The notes beneath the pieces were generated by a model. That model did no database searches and had not been told where the DNA came from. It was given only the letters and a program-made list of their open reading frames with translations. From Acetobacteraceae bacterium B3987 (GTDB lineage: Bacteria; Pseudomonadota; Alphaproteobacteria; Acetobacterales; Acetobacteraceae): a DNA stretch of 64,000 bases. The position numbers and the translations under genes are program-made. Positions 8,201 to 16,701 of the stretch are shown piece by piece (the first letter of the stretch is position 1; every line of letters starts with the position of its first letter). Location of the stretch: assembly GCA_026537415.1 (NCBI GenBank), contig JAFNMF010000030.1, forward strand, positions 248,001-312,000, in the 5' to 3' direction.

Positions 8201-10081
8201 ATGGCTGAAAATTACAAATGGGCAGGCCCGAATGCAAAAGTAGCCAAGGTACTTGATAAATACTGCTATGGAACCAGCAAACCTCCCTTCGCCCTGATGC
8301 TGGATGGCGCATGGGGCTGCGGCAAGACATGGTTCATAAAACGCTTTTTTGAAGAAAAGAAAAAGAATCGTGCCTCAGACAATGAACTGAACATGATCTA
8401 TGTATCCCTCTACGGGATTCAGAATGCTGAAGAAATTACCAAAGCCATCTATACAGCCATACACCCCATACTGGGAGGCAAGGTCGGAGAACTCGGAAAA
8501 ACCATTTTCAAAGGGCTACTGAAAAGTACATTGAAGATTGACCTTCATCACCTGAAAGACGAAAATGCTGATCTATCAGTTGTTCTAGGACTTTCTGACA
8601 TCGAAGGAAAGAAAAACGAGATATTCAGAAATCGCATTCTGGTCTTTGATGATGTGGAACGTGCAAAAATGCCCGTATCTAACATACTGGCCCTCGTACA
8701 GCCTTTGGTAGAATCCCACGAAGACCGTGTCATTCTTGTTGCTAATGAAAAAGAAATTGCTACTGACGACCCAGCAGAAAAAGATCGCTATAAACGTATA
8801 AAAGAAAAGACGGTTTATCTAACGTTATGCGTCACTCCTGACAGGAAAAACTACTTTAAATACGAAGTAAAAAATGAAAAAAGTAATGAATTTAATAAAT
8901 TCCTACTGGATAACGAAAATGAAATATTATCTTTTATGCATGGATCGAACCTCACCAATATAAGAATTATATACTTTTGTATGCATTTCGGAAAGGAAAT
9001 ATTCCTATTCCTAAAAGATGATTTTAGCCATATAGAACATAACGAAAAATTTCTAAAGATTCTTTATATTCTTTTTGGAACAATTATTGAAAATTATATT
9101 TTCAATAGGGGACCAGAAGAATTCGAAGAAATTTTTATATCTGGACTAATAAATCATCATGGAAAAAATACAGAAGAAGAAAAACAATATAATAAAATAA
9201 AAAACTTACCCCATTTTAAAGAAATGATGTTGTATCGTAACTTAACTTTAGAATTTTACAAATTTATAAAAAATGGAACATTCAATAAAGAAAATATCCT
9301 TAAAGAAATAAGGATCATATTCTATCTTGAGCATCAAGTATTCTGGAAAGATATAATCTTTTACAAATATTTTAAAAATATCAGAGAATCAGGTTATAAT
9401 TTAATAGAAAAATTTATTTATAATTTTAATAATGAAGAATTATCCAATGATGGAGATGTTCTTCATGTATGTGGTTTATACATCATGCTTTATAAAATAG
9501 GGTTCGAAGCCATAAAATATAAAGACCCTATTAATGTATTGATGGAATACATCAAAAAATATTTTGAAAATCTCGCATTCCACAACGAACTTCTAGAGTA
9601 CTCATCCAGCCTCTATAGAGAAAACCATGCACACGGCTATATGTATATGGAACATGATACAGACGAATTCATTACAATTAAGAATTTTTTCCTAGAAGAG
9701 AAAGAAAGATTTCTAGAAAGAAATATATATTTATATATTGAAAACATAACAGAGAATGGAACTCTGATAACTTCAATAGAAAAAGACCCTTATAAATTGA
9801 ATTATCTAAATAACAACCCATATCTTCATAAAATTAACCTGGAATCTTTCATAAAAAACCTTGAAGAATATACTCCTGCCTCACAGTACGCCCTCCTTTC
9901 AAAACTCAGCTACCGATTCCAACAAGCTAAAAATGAATCCAGCCCATTATCACCCGAAAAAGAATGGTTCGAACGACTTATCCAATACTTTGAAAAGGAA
10001 ATCAGTAGTACTGACAACAATCCTCTCTACAAAGACGTACTACACAGCAATATCAAAGCCCTACAAGGACAGGCTCTCTAG
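8201..10081 (+). CDS. KAP-type P-loop NTPase, AT-rich accessory gene
   Basis: Protein of 626 residues with an N-terminal P-loop domain: Walker A GAWGCGKT at residues 36-43, a strand VSLYGI near 68-73, and a Walker B-like LVFDDVER around 147-154, as in KAP-family NTPases. A sensor-like LVANEKEI follows. Residues from about 210 onward are rich in Lys, Asn, Ile, Glu and Phe, and I recognise no domain in them; no clear membrane segment is seen. Base composition is far from that of its neighbours (15 G+C of 60 at 9061-9120). It lies alone between a UvrA-like gene and the 3' end of tRNA-Tyr, a usual entry point for islands. Defence or stress functions are known for some KAP proteins, but its role here is unknown. 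Confidence 0.75.
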   Translation: MAENYKWAGPNAKVAKVLDKYCYGTSKPPFALMLDGAWGCGKTWFIKRFFEEKKKNRASDNELNMIYVSLYGIQNAEEITKAIYTAIHPILGGKVGELGKTIFKGLLKSTLKIDLHHLKDENADLSVVLGLSDIEGKKNEIFRNRILVFDDVERAKMPVSNILALVQPLVESHEDRVILVANEKEIATDDPAEKDRYKRIKEKTVYLTLCVTPDRKNYFKYEVKNEKSNEFNKFLLDNENEILSFMHGSNLTNIRIIYFCMHFGKEIFLFLKDDFSHIEHNEKFLKILYILFGTIIENYIFNRGPEEFEEIFISGLINHHGKNTEEEKQYNKIKNLPHFKEMMLYRNLTLEFYKFIKNGTFNKENILKEIRIIFYLEHQVFWKDIIFYKYFKNIRESGYNLIEKFIYNFNNEELSNDGDVLHVCGLYIMLYKIGFEAIKYKDPINVLMEYIKKYFENLAFHNELLEYSSSLYRENHAHGYMYMEHDTDEFITIKNFFLEEKERFLERNIYLYIENITENGTLITSIEKDPYKLNYLNNNPYLHKINLESFIKNLEEYTPASQYALLSKLSYRFQQAKNESSPLSPEKEWFERLIQYFEKEISSTDNNPLYKDVLHSNIKALQGQAL

Positions 10082-10112
10082 CAAGAAAACAAATTTTCAG
10101 GAAAAAACCACC

Positions 10113-10198
10113 TGGTGGAGGGGGTTGGATTCGAACCAACGTAGGCGTACGCCAGCGGATTTACAGTCCGCCCCCTTTAGCCACTCGGGCACCCCTCC
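10113..10198 (-). tRNA. tRNA-Tyr (anticodon GTA)
   Basis: Read on the minus strand, the acceptor stem GGAGGGG/CCCCTCC, the anticodon loop ctGTAaa, a long (class II) variable arm and the T loop GGTTCGAATCC are all present. The 3' CCA is encoded at 10113-10115. The 3' end faces the AT-rich KAP gene. I found no second copy of its 3' end on the far side of that gene. Confidence 0.95.
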
Positions 10199-10273
10199 GA
10201 ACTCAGGATGTGCGTGTGATAATACGCATTTCTTACTATGTCAATGCGATCAAGAAAGATTATACAAAGGATT

Positions 10274-11077
10274 ATGGCTAGAAAATCATCCTCCCGCCGT
10301 GTGGCCCTGCCCGAGGCGCAGAATCTCTCCCGCAACCGTTCCCGTCGCAGCACGACCAAACACGGAGCCCCCGCCACTGGCAAAGGCTACTGGATATACG
10401 GTCAACATGCCGTAGAGGCTGCCCTCCTGAATCCGGCTCGGGTCATCTACAGCCTTCTGGCTACAAAAGAAGCTGCCGGCTCCCTTCCTGAAACAACGCA
10501 TCAGCCCCGCATTGTCAGCCGGGAAGAGCTGGATGCCCTCTGCGGCAAGGACGCCGTGCATCAGGGTGTCTGCCTGAATGTCGAACCGCTGGATAACCCC
10601 GCCCTCGCAGATGTCATCGACCGGCCCGGCCCCATTCTGGTGCTGGATCAGGTAACGGACCCCCGCAATATCGGGGCCATCCTGCGCTCAGCCGCTGCTT
10701 TCGGAGCCGCAGCCCTTCTGGTGCAGGACCGTCACACGCCCGATGAAACCGGTACCATGGCCAAGGCGGCTTCCGGCGGGCTGGATATCGTGCCCATCAT
10801 CCGGGAAACCAACATCTCCCGTGCGTTGCAGGGACTTCAGAAGGCCGGATTCTGGGTCGTGGGACTGGATGCAGGCGGGACAAGGCTGGACCGCAACCAG
10901 CTTGGCGAACGCCGTGTCGCTCTGGTTCTGGGAGCCGAAGGAGCCGGTCTACGCCGCCTGACACGGGAAACCTGCGATGAAATCGCCTCAATCTACATGT
11001 CCGGTCCAATGGAGAGCCTGAACGTCTCCAACGCCTCCGCCGTGGCCCTGTACGAGCTGACCCGCCCGCTGGACTGA
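10274..11077 (+). CDS. rlmB: TrmH/RlmB-family 2'-O-ribose RNA methyltransferase
   Basis: SPOUT methyltransferase of 267 residues. After a basic N-terminal tail comes the substrate-binding domain beginning YWIYGQHAVEAALLNP, then the trefoil-knot domain with motif 1 (DQVTDPRNIGAILRSAAAFGA), motif 2 (ALVLGAEGAGL) and motif 3 (MESLNVSNASAVALYE). By family it most likely methylates Gm2251 of 23S rRNA using S-adenosylmethionine, though other TrmH-type targets are possible. I prefer the ATG at 10274, preceded closely by aaagga, over the upstream in-frame ATG at 10238, which has no ribosome site. It lies just after tRNA-Tyr on the opposite strand. Confidence 0.88.
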   Translation: MARKSSSRRVALPEAQNLSRNRSRRSTTKHGAPATGKGYWIYGQHAVEAALLNPARVIYSLLATKEAAGSLPETTHQPRIVSREELDALCGKDAVHQGVCLNVEPLDNPALADVIDRPGPILVLDQVTDPRNIGAILRSAAAFGAAALLVQDRHTPDETGTMAKAASGGLDIVPIIRETNISRALQGLQKAGFWVVGLDAGGTRLDRNQLGERRVALVLGAEGAGLRRLTRETCDEIASIYMSGPMESLNVSNASAVALYELTRPLD

Positions 11078-11091
11078 CACTCGCATGAAAA

Positions 11092-11134
11092 TGGGGTGGG
11101 ACCGGAAGCACCAGTCACCACCCCGCCCTCAGGC
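11092..11134. terminator. Hairpin between convergent rlmB and old yellow enzyme genes
   Basis: Interrupted inverted repeat (ggggtg...cacccc with further pairs inside) lies between two convergent genes. On the minus strand it is followed by ATTTTC. It could end transcription in one or both directions. Confidence 0.4.
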
Positions 11135-11149
11135 GATATTATCACCCCA

Positions 11150-12235
11150 TCACTTGGCGAACGGATAATCCGTGTAACCCTTGGCTCCAATCGGGCCATA
11201 CCATGTTGCCATATCATCATCCTGAAGCGGCAGATCATCCTTCAGGCGGCGCACGAGGTCAGGATTGGCGATGTAGGCACGACCAAAACTGATGGCATCA
11301 GCCTTTCCTGCCTCTACGGCTTTCAGGGCCTCATCCCGTGTATATTCCTGATTCAGCACCAGCGGACGGGTGAAAACCTTGCGAATTTCCGGGGACAGTT
11401 TGGGCTGGTCGGTAGCACCACCAAAAGTGAACGTACTGGACGGGTTGGATTCACGCAGCTCCAGCCATGCCACACCCAGATCATTCAGCATCTTTGCCGC
11501 CGGGATAAAAACAGCCTCCGGATTGCTGTCCACCGTACCCTGCACTTCCCCATTGGGAGACAGACGGACACCAACATGCTCGGCACCCACTTCCTTGATG
11601 ACAGCTTCCGTCACTTCACGCAGCAGACGCAGACGGTTCTCGACAGACCCGCCATACGCATCCGTACGGTGGTTGGTACCATCCCGCAGGAACTCATCCA
11701 GCAGATAACCGTTGGCAGAGTGAATCTGAACACCGTCAAAGCCAGCTTTCATCGCATTGCGTGCTGCCTTGACGTAGCTTTCCACGATCCCCGGAATCTC
11801 ATCCAGACGCAGCGCACGGGCTTCCTCATAGGACGCCTTGCCGTCATATGTGTGAATATGCCCCGGTGCCGTAGAGGGAGACGGAGCCACCGGCTGCTCC
11901 CCGGTCGTGGAGGAATGAACCATCCGTCCCATATGCCAGAGCTGGCAGACGATTTTCCCACCCTTCTCATGCACGGCATCCGTTACGGTCTTCCAGCCTG
12001 CCATCTGAGCATCATTCCAGATGCCTGTAGCATAAGCCCAGCCTAGCCCCTGACGGGAAATACCAACAGCCTCAGAAATAATCAGCCCGGCGGTAGCCCG
12101 CTGGCCGTAATACTCCGCCATGATTGGTGTCGGGACAGCATCCTTGCCCGCCCGTGCCCGTGTGAGCGGTGCCATAACGACACGATTAGCCGCCTTAATG
12201 GCACCAAAAGAAATGGGATCAAAAAGTGTTGGCAT
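11150..12235 (-). CDS. Old yellow enzyme family ene-reductase (NemA-like)
   Basis: FMN-dependent NAD(P)H oxidoreductase of 361 residues that reduces activated C=C bonds and often electrophiles such as N-ethylmaleimide or nitro compounds. Family features run the whole length: the start FDPISFGAIKAANRVVMAPLTRAR, the middle GFDGVQIHSANGYLLDEFL followed by DAYGGSVENR, and the end ISFGRAYIANPDL. The ATG at 12235 has gaggag about 7 bases upstream. It is divergent from an ArsR-family regulator with an inverted repeat between them, so an electrophile-responsive repressor/reductase pair is likely. Confidence 0.9.
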   Translation of the reverse strand: MPTLFDPISFGAIKAANRVVMAPLTRARAGKDAVPTPIMAEYYGQRATAGLIISEAVGISRQGLGWAYATGIWNDAQMAGWKTVTDAVHEKGGKIVCQLWHMGRMVHSSTTGEQPVAPSPSTAPGHIHTYDGKASYEEARALRLDEIPGIVESYVKAARNAMKAGFDGVQIHSANGYLLDEFLRDGTNHRTDAYGGSVENRLRLLREVTEAVIKEVGAEHVGVRLSPNGEVQGTVDSNPEAVFIPAAKMLNDLGVAWLELRESNPSSTFTFGGATDQPKLSPEIRKVFTRPLVLNQEYTRDEALKAVEAGKADAISFGRAYIANPDLVRRLKDDLPLQDDDMATWYGPIGAKGYTDYPFAK

Positions 12236-12326
12236 GGTTTTCTCCTCAAAAACATGGCCAGATAACCTAGGACAAAAAACAGAGCAGGCGTCCCTGTCCT
12301 CTTCCTCAAGGGCTAACACTTCCTTT

Positions 12327-12363
12327 TTGTTCTATCAATATGGAACAATAAAATTTGTTCTAT
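12327..12363. promoter_or_regulatory. Candidate operator between old yellow enzyme and ArsR genes
   Basis: An inverted repeat TTGTTC-N10-GAACAA lies at 12327-12348, and the half-site TTGTTCTAT recurs directly at 12355-12363. They lie just upstream of a TTGACA box at 12383 that precedes the regulator gene, and they also lie within the promoter region of the divergent reductase. This placement fits autoregulation and repression by the ArsR protein. Confidence 0.5.
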
Positions 12364-12419
12364 AGGGATAAAACTATAAACCTTGACAAAATACACCCTG
12401 ACTCCCGATACACGTCCTC

Positions 12420-12746
12420 ATGGCTGCGCTGTATCACCATCCCGCCCCGGAAGACATCACCCTCCTGCCTCTATTACGAGCCATAGCGGACCCCGTGCGG
12501 CTGGGCATCATCTGTCATCTGCACAGTCTTAAAGAGGCTAACTGCACGACATTGCTACGAGGGCGACCAAAGTCCAGCATGTCACATCATTTTCAGGTGC
12601 TACGAGAGGCCGGAATCCTCCAAACACGGGTTGAGGGTGTACAACACCGCAACACACTCCGCCTCGACGTGCTGGAAAACCGCTTCCCCGGCCTGATGGT
12701 GTCTATCCTACGCGAATGTCCCACCAATCTACCAGAAGACAGCTGA
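12420..12746 (+). CDS. ArsR-family winged-helix repressor
   Basis: Small DNA-binding protein of 108 residues. The winged helix-turn-helix is clear: LLRAIADPVRLGIICHL, then the recognition region SSMSHHFQVLREAGILQTR and the wing VEGVQHRNTLR. The ELCVCDL metal-binding motif of arsenic and cadmium sensors is absent; only a single Cys lies near the recognition helix and another near the C-terminus. This fits a redox or electrophile sensor better than a metal sensor, though that is inference. It is divergent from the old yellow enzyme gene, the probable target. Confidence 0.82.
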   Translation: MAALYHHPAPEDITLLPLLRAIADPVRLGIICHLHSLKEANCTTLLRGRPKSSMSHHFQVLREAGILQTRVEGVQHRNTLRLDVLENRFPGLMVSILRECPTNLPEDS

Positions 12747-12795
12747 CCCACCGCCAGCTCGTCTTCACCAACCCACCTTCATAGGTCCCGTATCA

Positions 12796-13212
12796 TCACT
12801 GTCCGGCAGGGCCAGCCACTTTCAGCTCTGCCACAAGACGGGCCTGCTCCGGCTGCCAGAGCAGAATACGGGCATTTCCCTGTCCATCCCGCAACGTAAC
12901 GGCCAACGCACCATCTGGACGGGCCGTTACAGCCATGATCTGCTCATCCGCATGGCGGGGCAGCGTCAACAAGGCAGGCCCGGCCAATGATGATGGTCCC
13001 ATCATAGTCTGTGCTGTGGCCGGAGTCGAAGGCGTTGCCGCATGATTCATCATGCGATGAATAATGATTCCTACCAGCAGAACCGTCCCCAGAATAATCA
13101 TCACCCCCATGATGATGACAGCCGCTACCAGAGCCTTGGAGGTACGTGGTGGGTTCGACTCGCTGTTTTGCCCAGCCTCGACTAGATTGGGGCCTATGTC
13201 CGACTCATTCAT
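12796..13212 (-). CDS. DUF6476-like small membrane protein
   Basis: Protein of 138 residues with a hydrophilic N-terminus, one strong membrane segment (VAAVIIMGVMIILGTVLLVGII, about residues 29-50) and a periplasmic tail with LTLPRHADEQIMAVTARPDG and a beta-rich end. The layout matches DUF6476 proteins, which are often encoded beside rluD in alphaproteobacteria; function unknown. The ATG at 13212 has gggagag 9 bases upstream. Its 5' end overlaps that of the divergent rluD by 17 bases, so one of the two starts may be slightly misplaced. Confidence 0.65.
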   Translation of the reverse strand: MNESDIGPNLVEAGQNSESNPPRTSKALVAAVIIMGVMIILGTVLLVGIIIHRMMNHAATPSTPATAQTMMGPSSLAGPALLTLPRHADEQIMAVTARPDGALAVTLRDGQGNARILLWQPEQARLVAELKVAGPAGQ

Positions 13213-14206
13213 TTCCGATTCTCTCCCGGCGGATGCACCCGCACTCTTCTCTTTCACCATCACGCACGAGCAGGCGGGACAACGGGCTGACCGTATGCTG
13301 GCCGATGCCATCGGCACACTATCCCGCTCCCGTGTCAAAGCTCTGATCGAGACAGGGCACCTTACCTGCAACGGCACGGCCCGGCGAGACCCTGCTTTTA
13401 CCCTGCGTGAAGGGATGCAACTAGAATTACGCCTCCCTCCACCAGAACCCGCCCGCCCACAAGCAGAAAGTATCCCTTTAGATATCCTCTTTGAGGATAG
13501 GGACCTTATTGTGCTGGATAAACCGGCCGGACTTGTCGTCCATCCTGCCCCCGGCAATGAAACAGGCACTCTCGTCAACGCTCTTCTGGGGCATTGCGGG
13601 CCGGACTTTAAAGGCATTGGCGGAGAGAAACGCCCCGGCATTGTCCACCGGCTGGACAAGGACACATCCGGTGTGATGGTCGTGGCCAAAACCCCGCTCG
13701 CCCATGAGGCCCTCTCCGAAGCCTTCGCCAACCGCACTATGGAGCGAGCCTATCTTGCTCTGGCATGGGGCCTCCTCCCTCCCTCAGGCGAATTTGAAGG
13801 TGCCATCGGGCGGGACAAACGGGACCGCAAGCGTATGGCTGTTGTCTCCCAAGGCGGCAAACATGCTTTGACACGCTTCACGACGAAAGAGACCTTCCAT
13901 GCTGGTGTATCCCTTGTGGAATGTCGGCTAGCAACCGGGCGGACCCATCAGATCCGTGTCCATCTCTCTCACAACGGACATCCTCTGCTTGGTGACCCGG
14001 TTTATCTGCGTCGTGTACCAGCGGCTGCTCGCAAATTACCCGTAGATGTACGGCATCAGGCCCTCGACTTCCCCCGACAGGCCCTTCATGCCGCCACACT
14101 AGGATTCATTCATCCACGAACAAAGGAAGAATTGCACTTTTCAGCCCCCCTTCCTGACGATCTTCAGAGCCTGATAAAAGCTCTCTCAGAAGGGGAAAGC
14201 ACATAA
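13196..14206 (+). CDS. rluD: 23S rRNA pseudouridine synthase, RluD/RluA family
   Basis: Enzyme of 336 residues that isomerises uridines in RNA. An N-terminal S4-like RNA-binding domain (residues 22-75, with QRADRML and SRSRVKALIETGHL) precedes the catalytic domain. The catalytic Asp154 lies in GIVHRLDKDTSG, followed by RAYLAL and by GRTHQIRVHL. By domain content and length it is the RluD type, which modifies helix 69 of 23S rRNA. The ATG at 13196 has gggg close upstream. It is divergent from the DUF6476-like gene and is followed by rpoH after 218 bases. Confidence 0.88.
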   Translation: MSDSFISDSLPADAPALFSFTITHEQAGQRADRMLADAIGTLSRSRVKALIETGHLTCNGTARRDPAFTLREGMQLELRLPPPEPARPQAESIPLDILFEDRDLIVLDKPAGLVVHPAPGNETGTLVNALLGHCGPDFKGIGGEKRPGIVHRLDKDTSGVMVVAKTPLAHEALSEAFANRTMERAYLALAWGLLPPSGEFEGAIGRDKRDRKRMAVVSQGGKHALTRFTTKETFHAGVSLVECRLATGRTHQIRVHLSHNGHPLLGDPVYLRRVPAAARKLPVDVRHQALDFPRQALHAATLGFIHPRTKEELHFSAPLPDDLQSLIKALSEGEST

Positions 14207-14424
14207 CTTTTTATTAAGTTTGACTTCCTGAATGAATCAATTAGAAAATTATAGGACAAAGAGCGTCCCATAAAGGATGAACATATCTCTATTGCCGTAT
14301 TTGCGATGGAGATGCGAGAAGGCCAGCATTAAGATACGCAAACTGGTCTCATCGTTCCTGTGATGAATGGGCTAGTCCGGTTTGCCTGCCTCTTCATCAG
14401 CCGGGTGCAAGGAGTCGAAATCGT

Positions 14425-15345
14425 ATGAAGTCTCCCTCAACTCTTCCCGCCATCGGTCCAGAGACCAATCTTTCCCGTTATCTTCAGGAAATCCGGCGGT
14501 TCCCCCTCCTCACTTCCGAGCAAGAACTAGCCCTTGCCCGCCGCTGGCGTGACAAGCATGACAGTACAGCCGCTCACGAACTGGTCACATCGCATCTCCG
14601 TCTTGTTGCCAAGATCGCCATGAGCTACCGAGGCTATGGCCTGCCCGTCAGTGAGCTTATCAGCGAGGGCAATATCGGCATGATGCAGGCTGTCCGCCGC
14701 TTCGACCCGGAGCGGGGCTTCCGCTTGGCGACCTATGCCATGTGGTGGATCCGTGCGGCCATTCAGGAATATATCCTTCACAGCTGGTCTCTGGTGAAAA
14801 TGGGCACAACCGCTGCCCAAAAGAAGCTCTTCTTCAATCTCCGCCGCCTCAAGGGGCAGATGCAGGCTTATGAAGAAGGCGACCTTCAGCCGGAGCAGAT
14901 CAACCATATCGCCAAAACGCTTGGTGTGCCGGAGCAGGATGTCATCTCCATGAACCGCCGCCTTACGGCACCAGACCATAGCCTGAATGCTCCGCTGCGT
15001 GTGGATGGGGAACAGGAATGGCAAGACTGGCTGGTGGATCAGAATGACAATCAGGAAGATACGCTAGCCGAGAGCGAAGACATGGCGGGCCGCAAGGCAC
15101 TCCTGACCGAGGCCATGCAGACCCTTAATGAGCGTGAACGCCACATCCTGACGGAACGCCGCCTGAAAGAGGACCCTTCTACACTGGAAGAACTCTCCCA
15201 TCATTATGGCGTCTCCCGTGAACGCATCCGCCAGATTGAAGCCCGTGCCATGGAGAAACTACAAAAGGCTATGGCATCTGCTGTCAGGGAGCGGCGCAAG
15301 GAACAGGGTTTCTCTGATGAGCCGGAAGACAAAGCCAAGACCTGA
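14425..15345 (+). CDS. rpoH: RNA polymerase sigma-32 factor RpoH
   Basis: Heat-shock sigma factor of 306 residues. Region 2 is intact (YGLPVSELISEGNIGMMQAVRRFDP, then LATYAMWWIRAAIQEYI). The RpoH box QKKLFFNLRRLK at residues 132-143 distinguishes it from other group members. Region 4 ends with YGVSRERIRQIEARAMEKL. The start has aaggag 12 bases upstream. A 218-base leader separates it from rluD and may contain its promoter or a thermosensitive structure, but I could not identify one. Alphaproteobacteria may carry several rpoH paralogues. Confidence 0.95.
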   Translation: MKSPSTLPAIGPETNLSRYLQEIRRFPLLTSEQELALARRWRDKHDSTAAHELVTSHLRLVAKIAMSYRGYGLPVSELISEGNIGMMQAVRRFDPERGFRLATYAMWWIRAAIQEYILHSWSLVKMGTTAAQKKLFFNLRRLKGQMQAYEEGDLQPEQINHIAKTLGVPEQDVISMNRRLTAPDHSLNAPLRVDGEQEWQDWLVDQNDNQEDTLAESEDMAGRKALLTEAMQTLNERERHILTERRLKEDPSTLEELSHHYGVSRERIRQIEARAMEKLQKAMASAVRERRKEQGFSDEPEDKAKT

Positions 15346-15387
15346 GTCTTCCTCCCCCTCTAACTCCCGGATAATATTCCGATACAG

Positions 15388-15423
15388 AACGCAGTAAGGA
15401 GTTCACGCCTGCTGCGTTTTTTT
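15388..15423 (+). terminator. Probable rpoH terminator
   Basis: Inverted repeat aacgcag / ctgcgtt with a 17-base loop is followed by a run of T, 43 bases after the rpoH stop. Confidence 0.5.
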
Positions 15424-15447
15424 ATGCGGTAACAATCCAGCAGACAC

Positions 15448-15478
15448 AAAAAAGGCGATGTCCCGAAGGACACCGCCT
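15448..15478 (-). terminator. Intrinsic terminator of the gap-pgk operon
   Basis: On the minus strand, a stem ggcggtgtcc / ggacatcgcc with tetraloop ttcg is followed by TTTTTT, shortly after the pgk stop. Confidence 0.85.
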
Positions 15479-15505
15479 CTTTCATGAAAATCAGCGAAAC
15501 TGATC

Positions 15506-16699
15506 TTACTTGGCGCGCAGCACCTCAACACCCGGAAGGGTCTTACCCTCCAGCCATTCGAGGAAGGCACCGCCAGCCGTGGAGACATAGCTCATACGGT
15601 CGGCCACGCCAGCGTGACGCAGAGCAGAAACGGTGTCACCACCGCCAGCCACGGTCAGCAGCTTGCCTTCTTCGGTCAGCTTGGCAGCGGCACGAGCCAC
15701 TTCCACGGTTGCCTTGTCGAACGGAGCAATCTCAAAGGCACCCAGCGGACCATTCCAGACCAGCGTCTTCAGGTCGGCGAGATGCTTGGAGATCAGCTCA
15801 GCCGTCTTCGGGCCAGCATCGAGGATCATGGTGTCTTCCGGCACCTTGTCCACCGGCACGACCTCAGAAGCAGCACCAGCCTTGAACTCACGAGCCACGA
15901 CAGCATCCACCGGCAGAACCAGCTTGCAGCCTTTTTCCTTGGCGTGAGCGGCAATCTTGCGAGCCGTCTCGTGCATGTCAGCTTCCTGGAGGGACTTGCC
16001 GACCTTCACGCCTTCAGCAGCGAGGAAGGTGTTGGCCATGGCCCCACCAATGAACAGAACGTCCACCTTGTCCAGCACGTTGCCGATCAGGTCCAGCTTC
16101 GTGGAGATCTTGGAACCACCGATCACGGCACCAACAGGACGCTTCGGGTTTTCCAGCGCAGCGGAAAGAGCCTTCAACTCAGCTTCCATCAGGCGGCCAG
16201 CATAAGCGGGCAGCAGATGGGCCACGCCCTCTGTGGAGGCATGGGCACGGTGAGCAGCAGAGAAAGCATCATCCACATAAATATCCCCGTTGGCAGCCAG
16301 TGCCTTGGAGAATTCAGGATCGTTCTTCTCTTCCTCAGCGTGGAAGCGTGTGTTCTCCAGCAGAAGAACATCGCCATCCTTCAGCGCATCCACAGCCTCT
16401 TTGGCCTTGGGGCCTACGCAATCCGCAGCGAAAGCAACCGGGCGACCCAGCAGCTCACCCAGACGTTTGCCAACCGGTGCCAGCGACATCTCAGGAACGA
16501 CCTTACCCTTGGGGCGGTCGAAGTGGCTGAGAAGGATGACCTTAGCCCCCTTCTCAGTCAGCTCACGGATAGTCGGCAGCACACGCTCGATACGGGTCGT
16601 ATCGGTAATGGCACCCTCATGCATGGGAACATTCAGGTCAGCGCGGAGAAGTACGCGTTTGCCACGTACCTCCGCCTTATCAAGCGTGCGAAAAGCCAT
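15506..16699 (-). CDS. pgk: Phosphoglycerate kinase
   Basis: Catalyses phosphate transfer between 1,3-bisphosphoglycerate and ADP in the lower part of glycolysis. Full length at 397 residues. Family landmarks are [12 protein letters not shown] at the N-terminus, SHFDRPKG, the substrate region [13 protein letters not shown], and the C-terminal nucleotide site [13 protein letters not shown] with [13 protein letters not shown]. The ATG follows the gap stop codon by 2 bases, indicating one operon with translational coupling. An intrinsic terminator lies just downstream. Confidence 0.98.
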   Translation of the reverse strand: MAFRTLDKAEVRGKRVLLRADLNVPMHEGAITDTTRIERVLPTIRELTEKGAKVILLSHFDRPKGKVVPEMSLAPVGKRLGELLGRPVAFAADCVGPKAKEAVDALKDGDVLLLENTRFHAEEEKNDPEFSKALAANGDIYVDDAFSAAHRAHASTEGVAHLLPAYAGRLMEAELKALSAALENPKRPVGAVIGGSKISTKLDLIGNVLDKVDVLFIGGAMANTFLAAEGVKVGKSLQEADMHETARKIAAHAKEKGCKLVLPVDAVVAREFKAGAASEVVPVDKVPEDTMILDAGPKTAELISKHLADLKTLVWNGPLGAFEIAPFDKATVEVARAAAKLTEEGKLLTVAGGGDTVSALRHAGVADRMSYVSTAGGAFLEWLEGKTLPGVEVLRAK

Positions 16700-16701
16700 G
16701 A

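Noticed and set aside
12796-13737. Minus-strand frame of 313 codons crossing the rluD start
   Set aside because: Only the part from 13212 downward has coding character (membrane helix and DUF6476-like tail); the upstream part is antisense to rluD.
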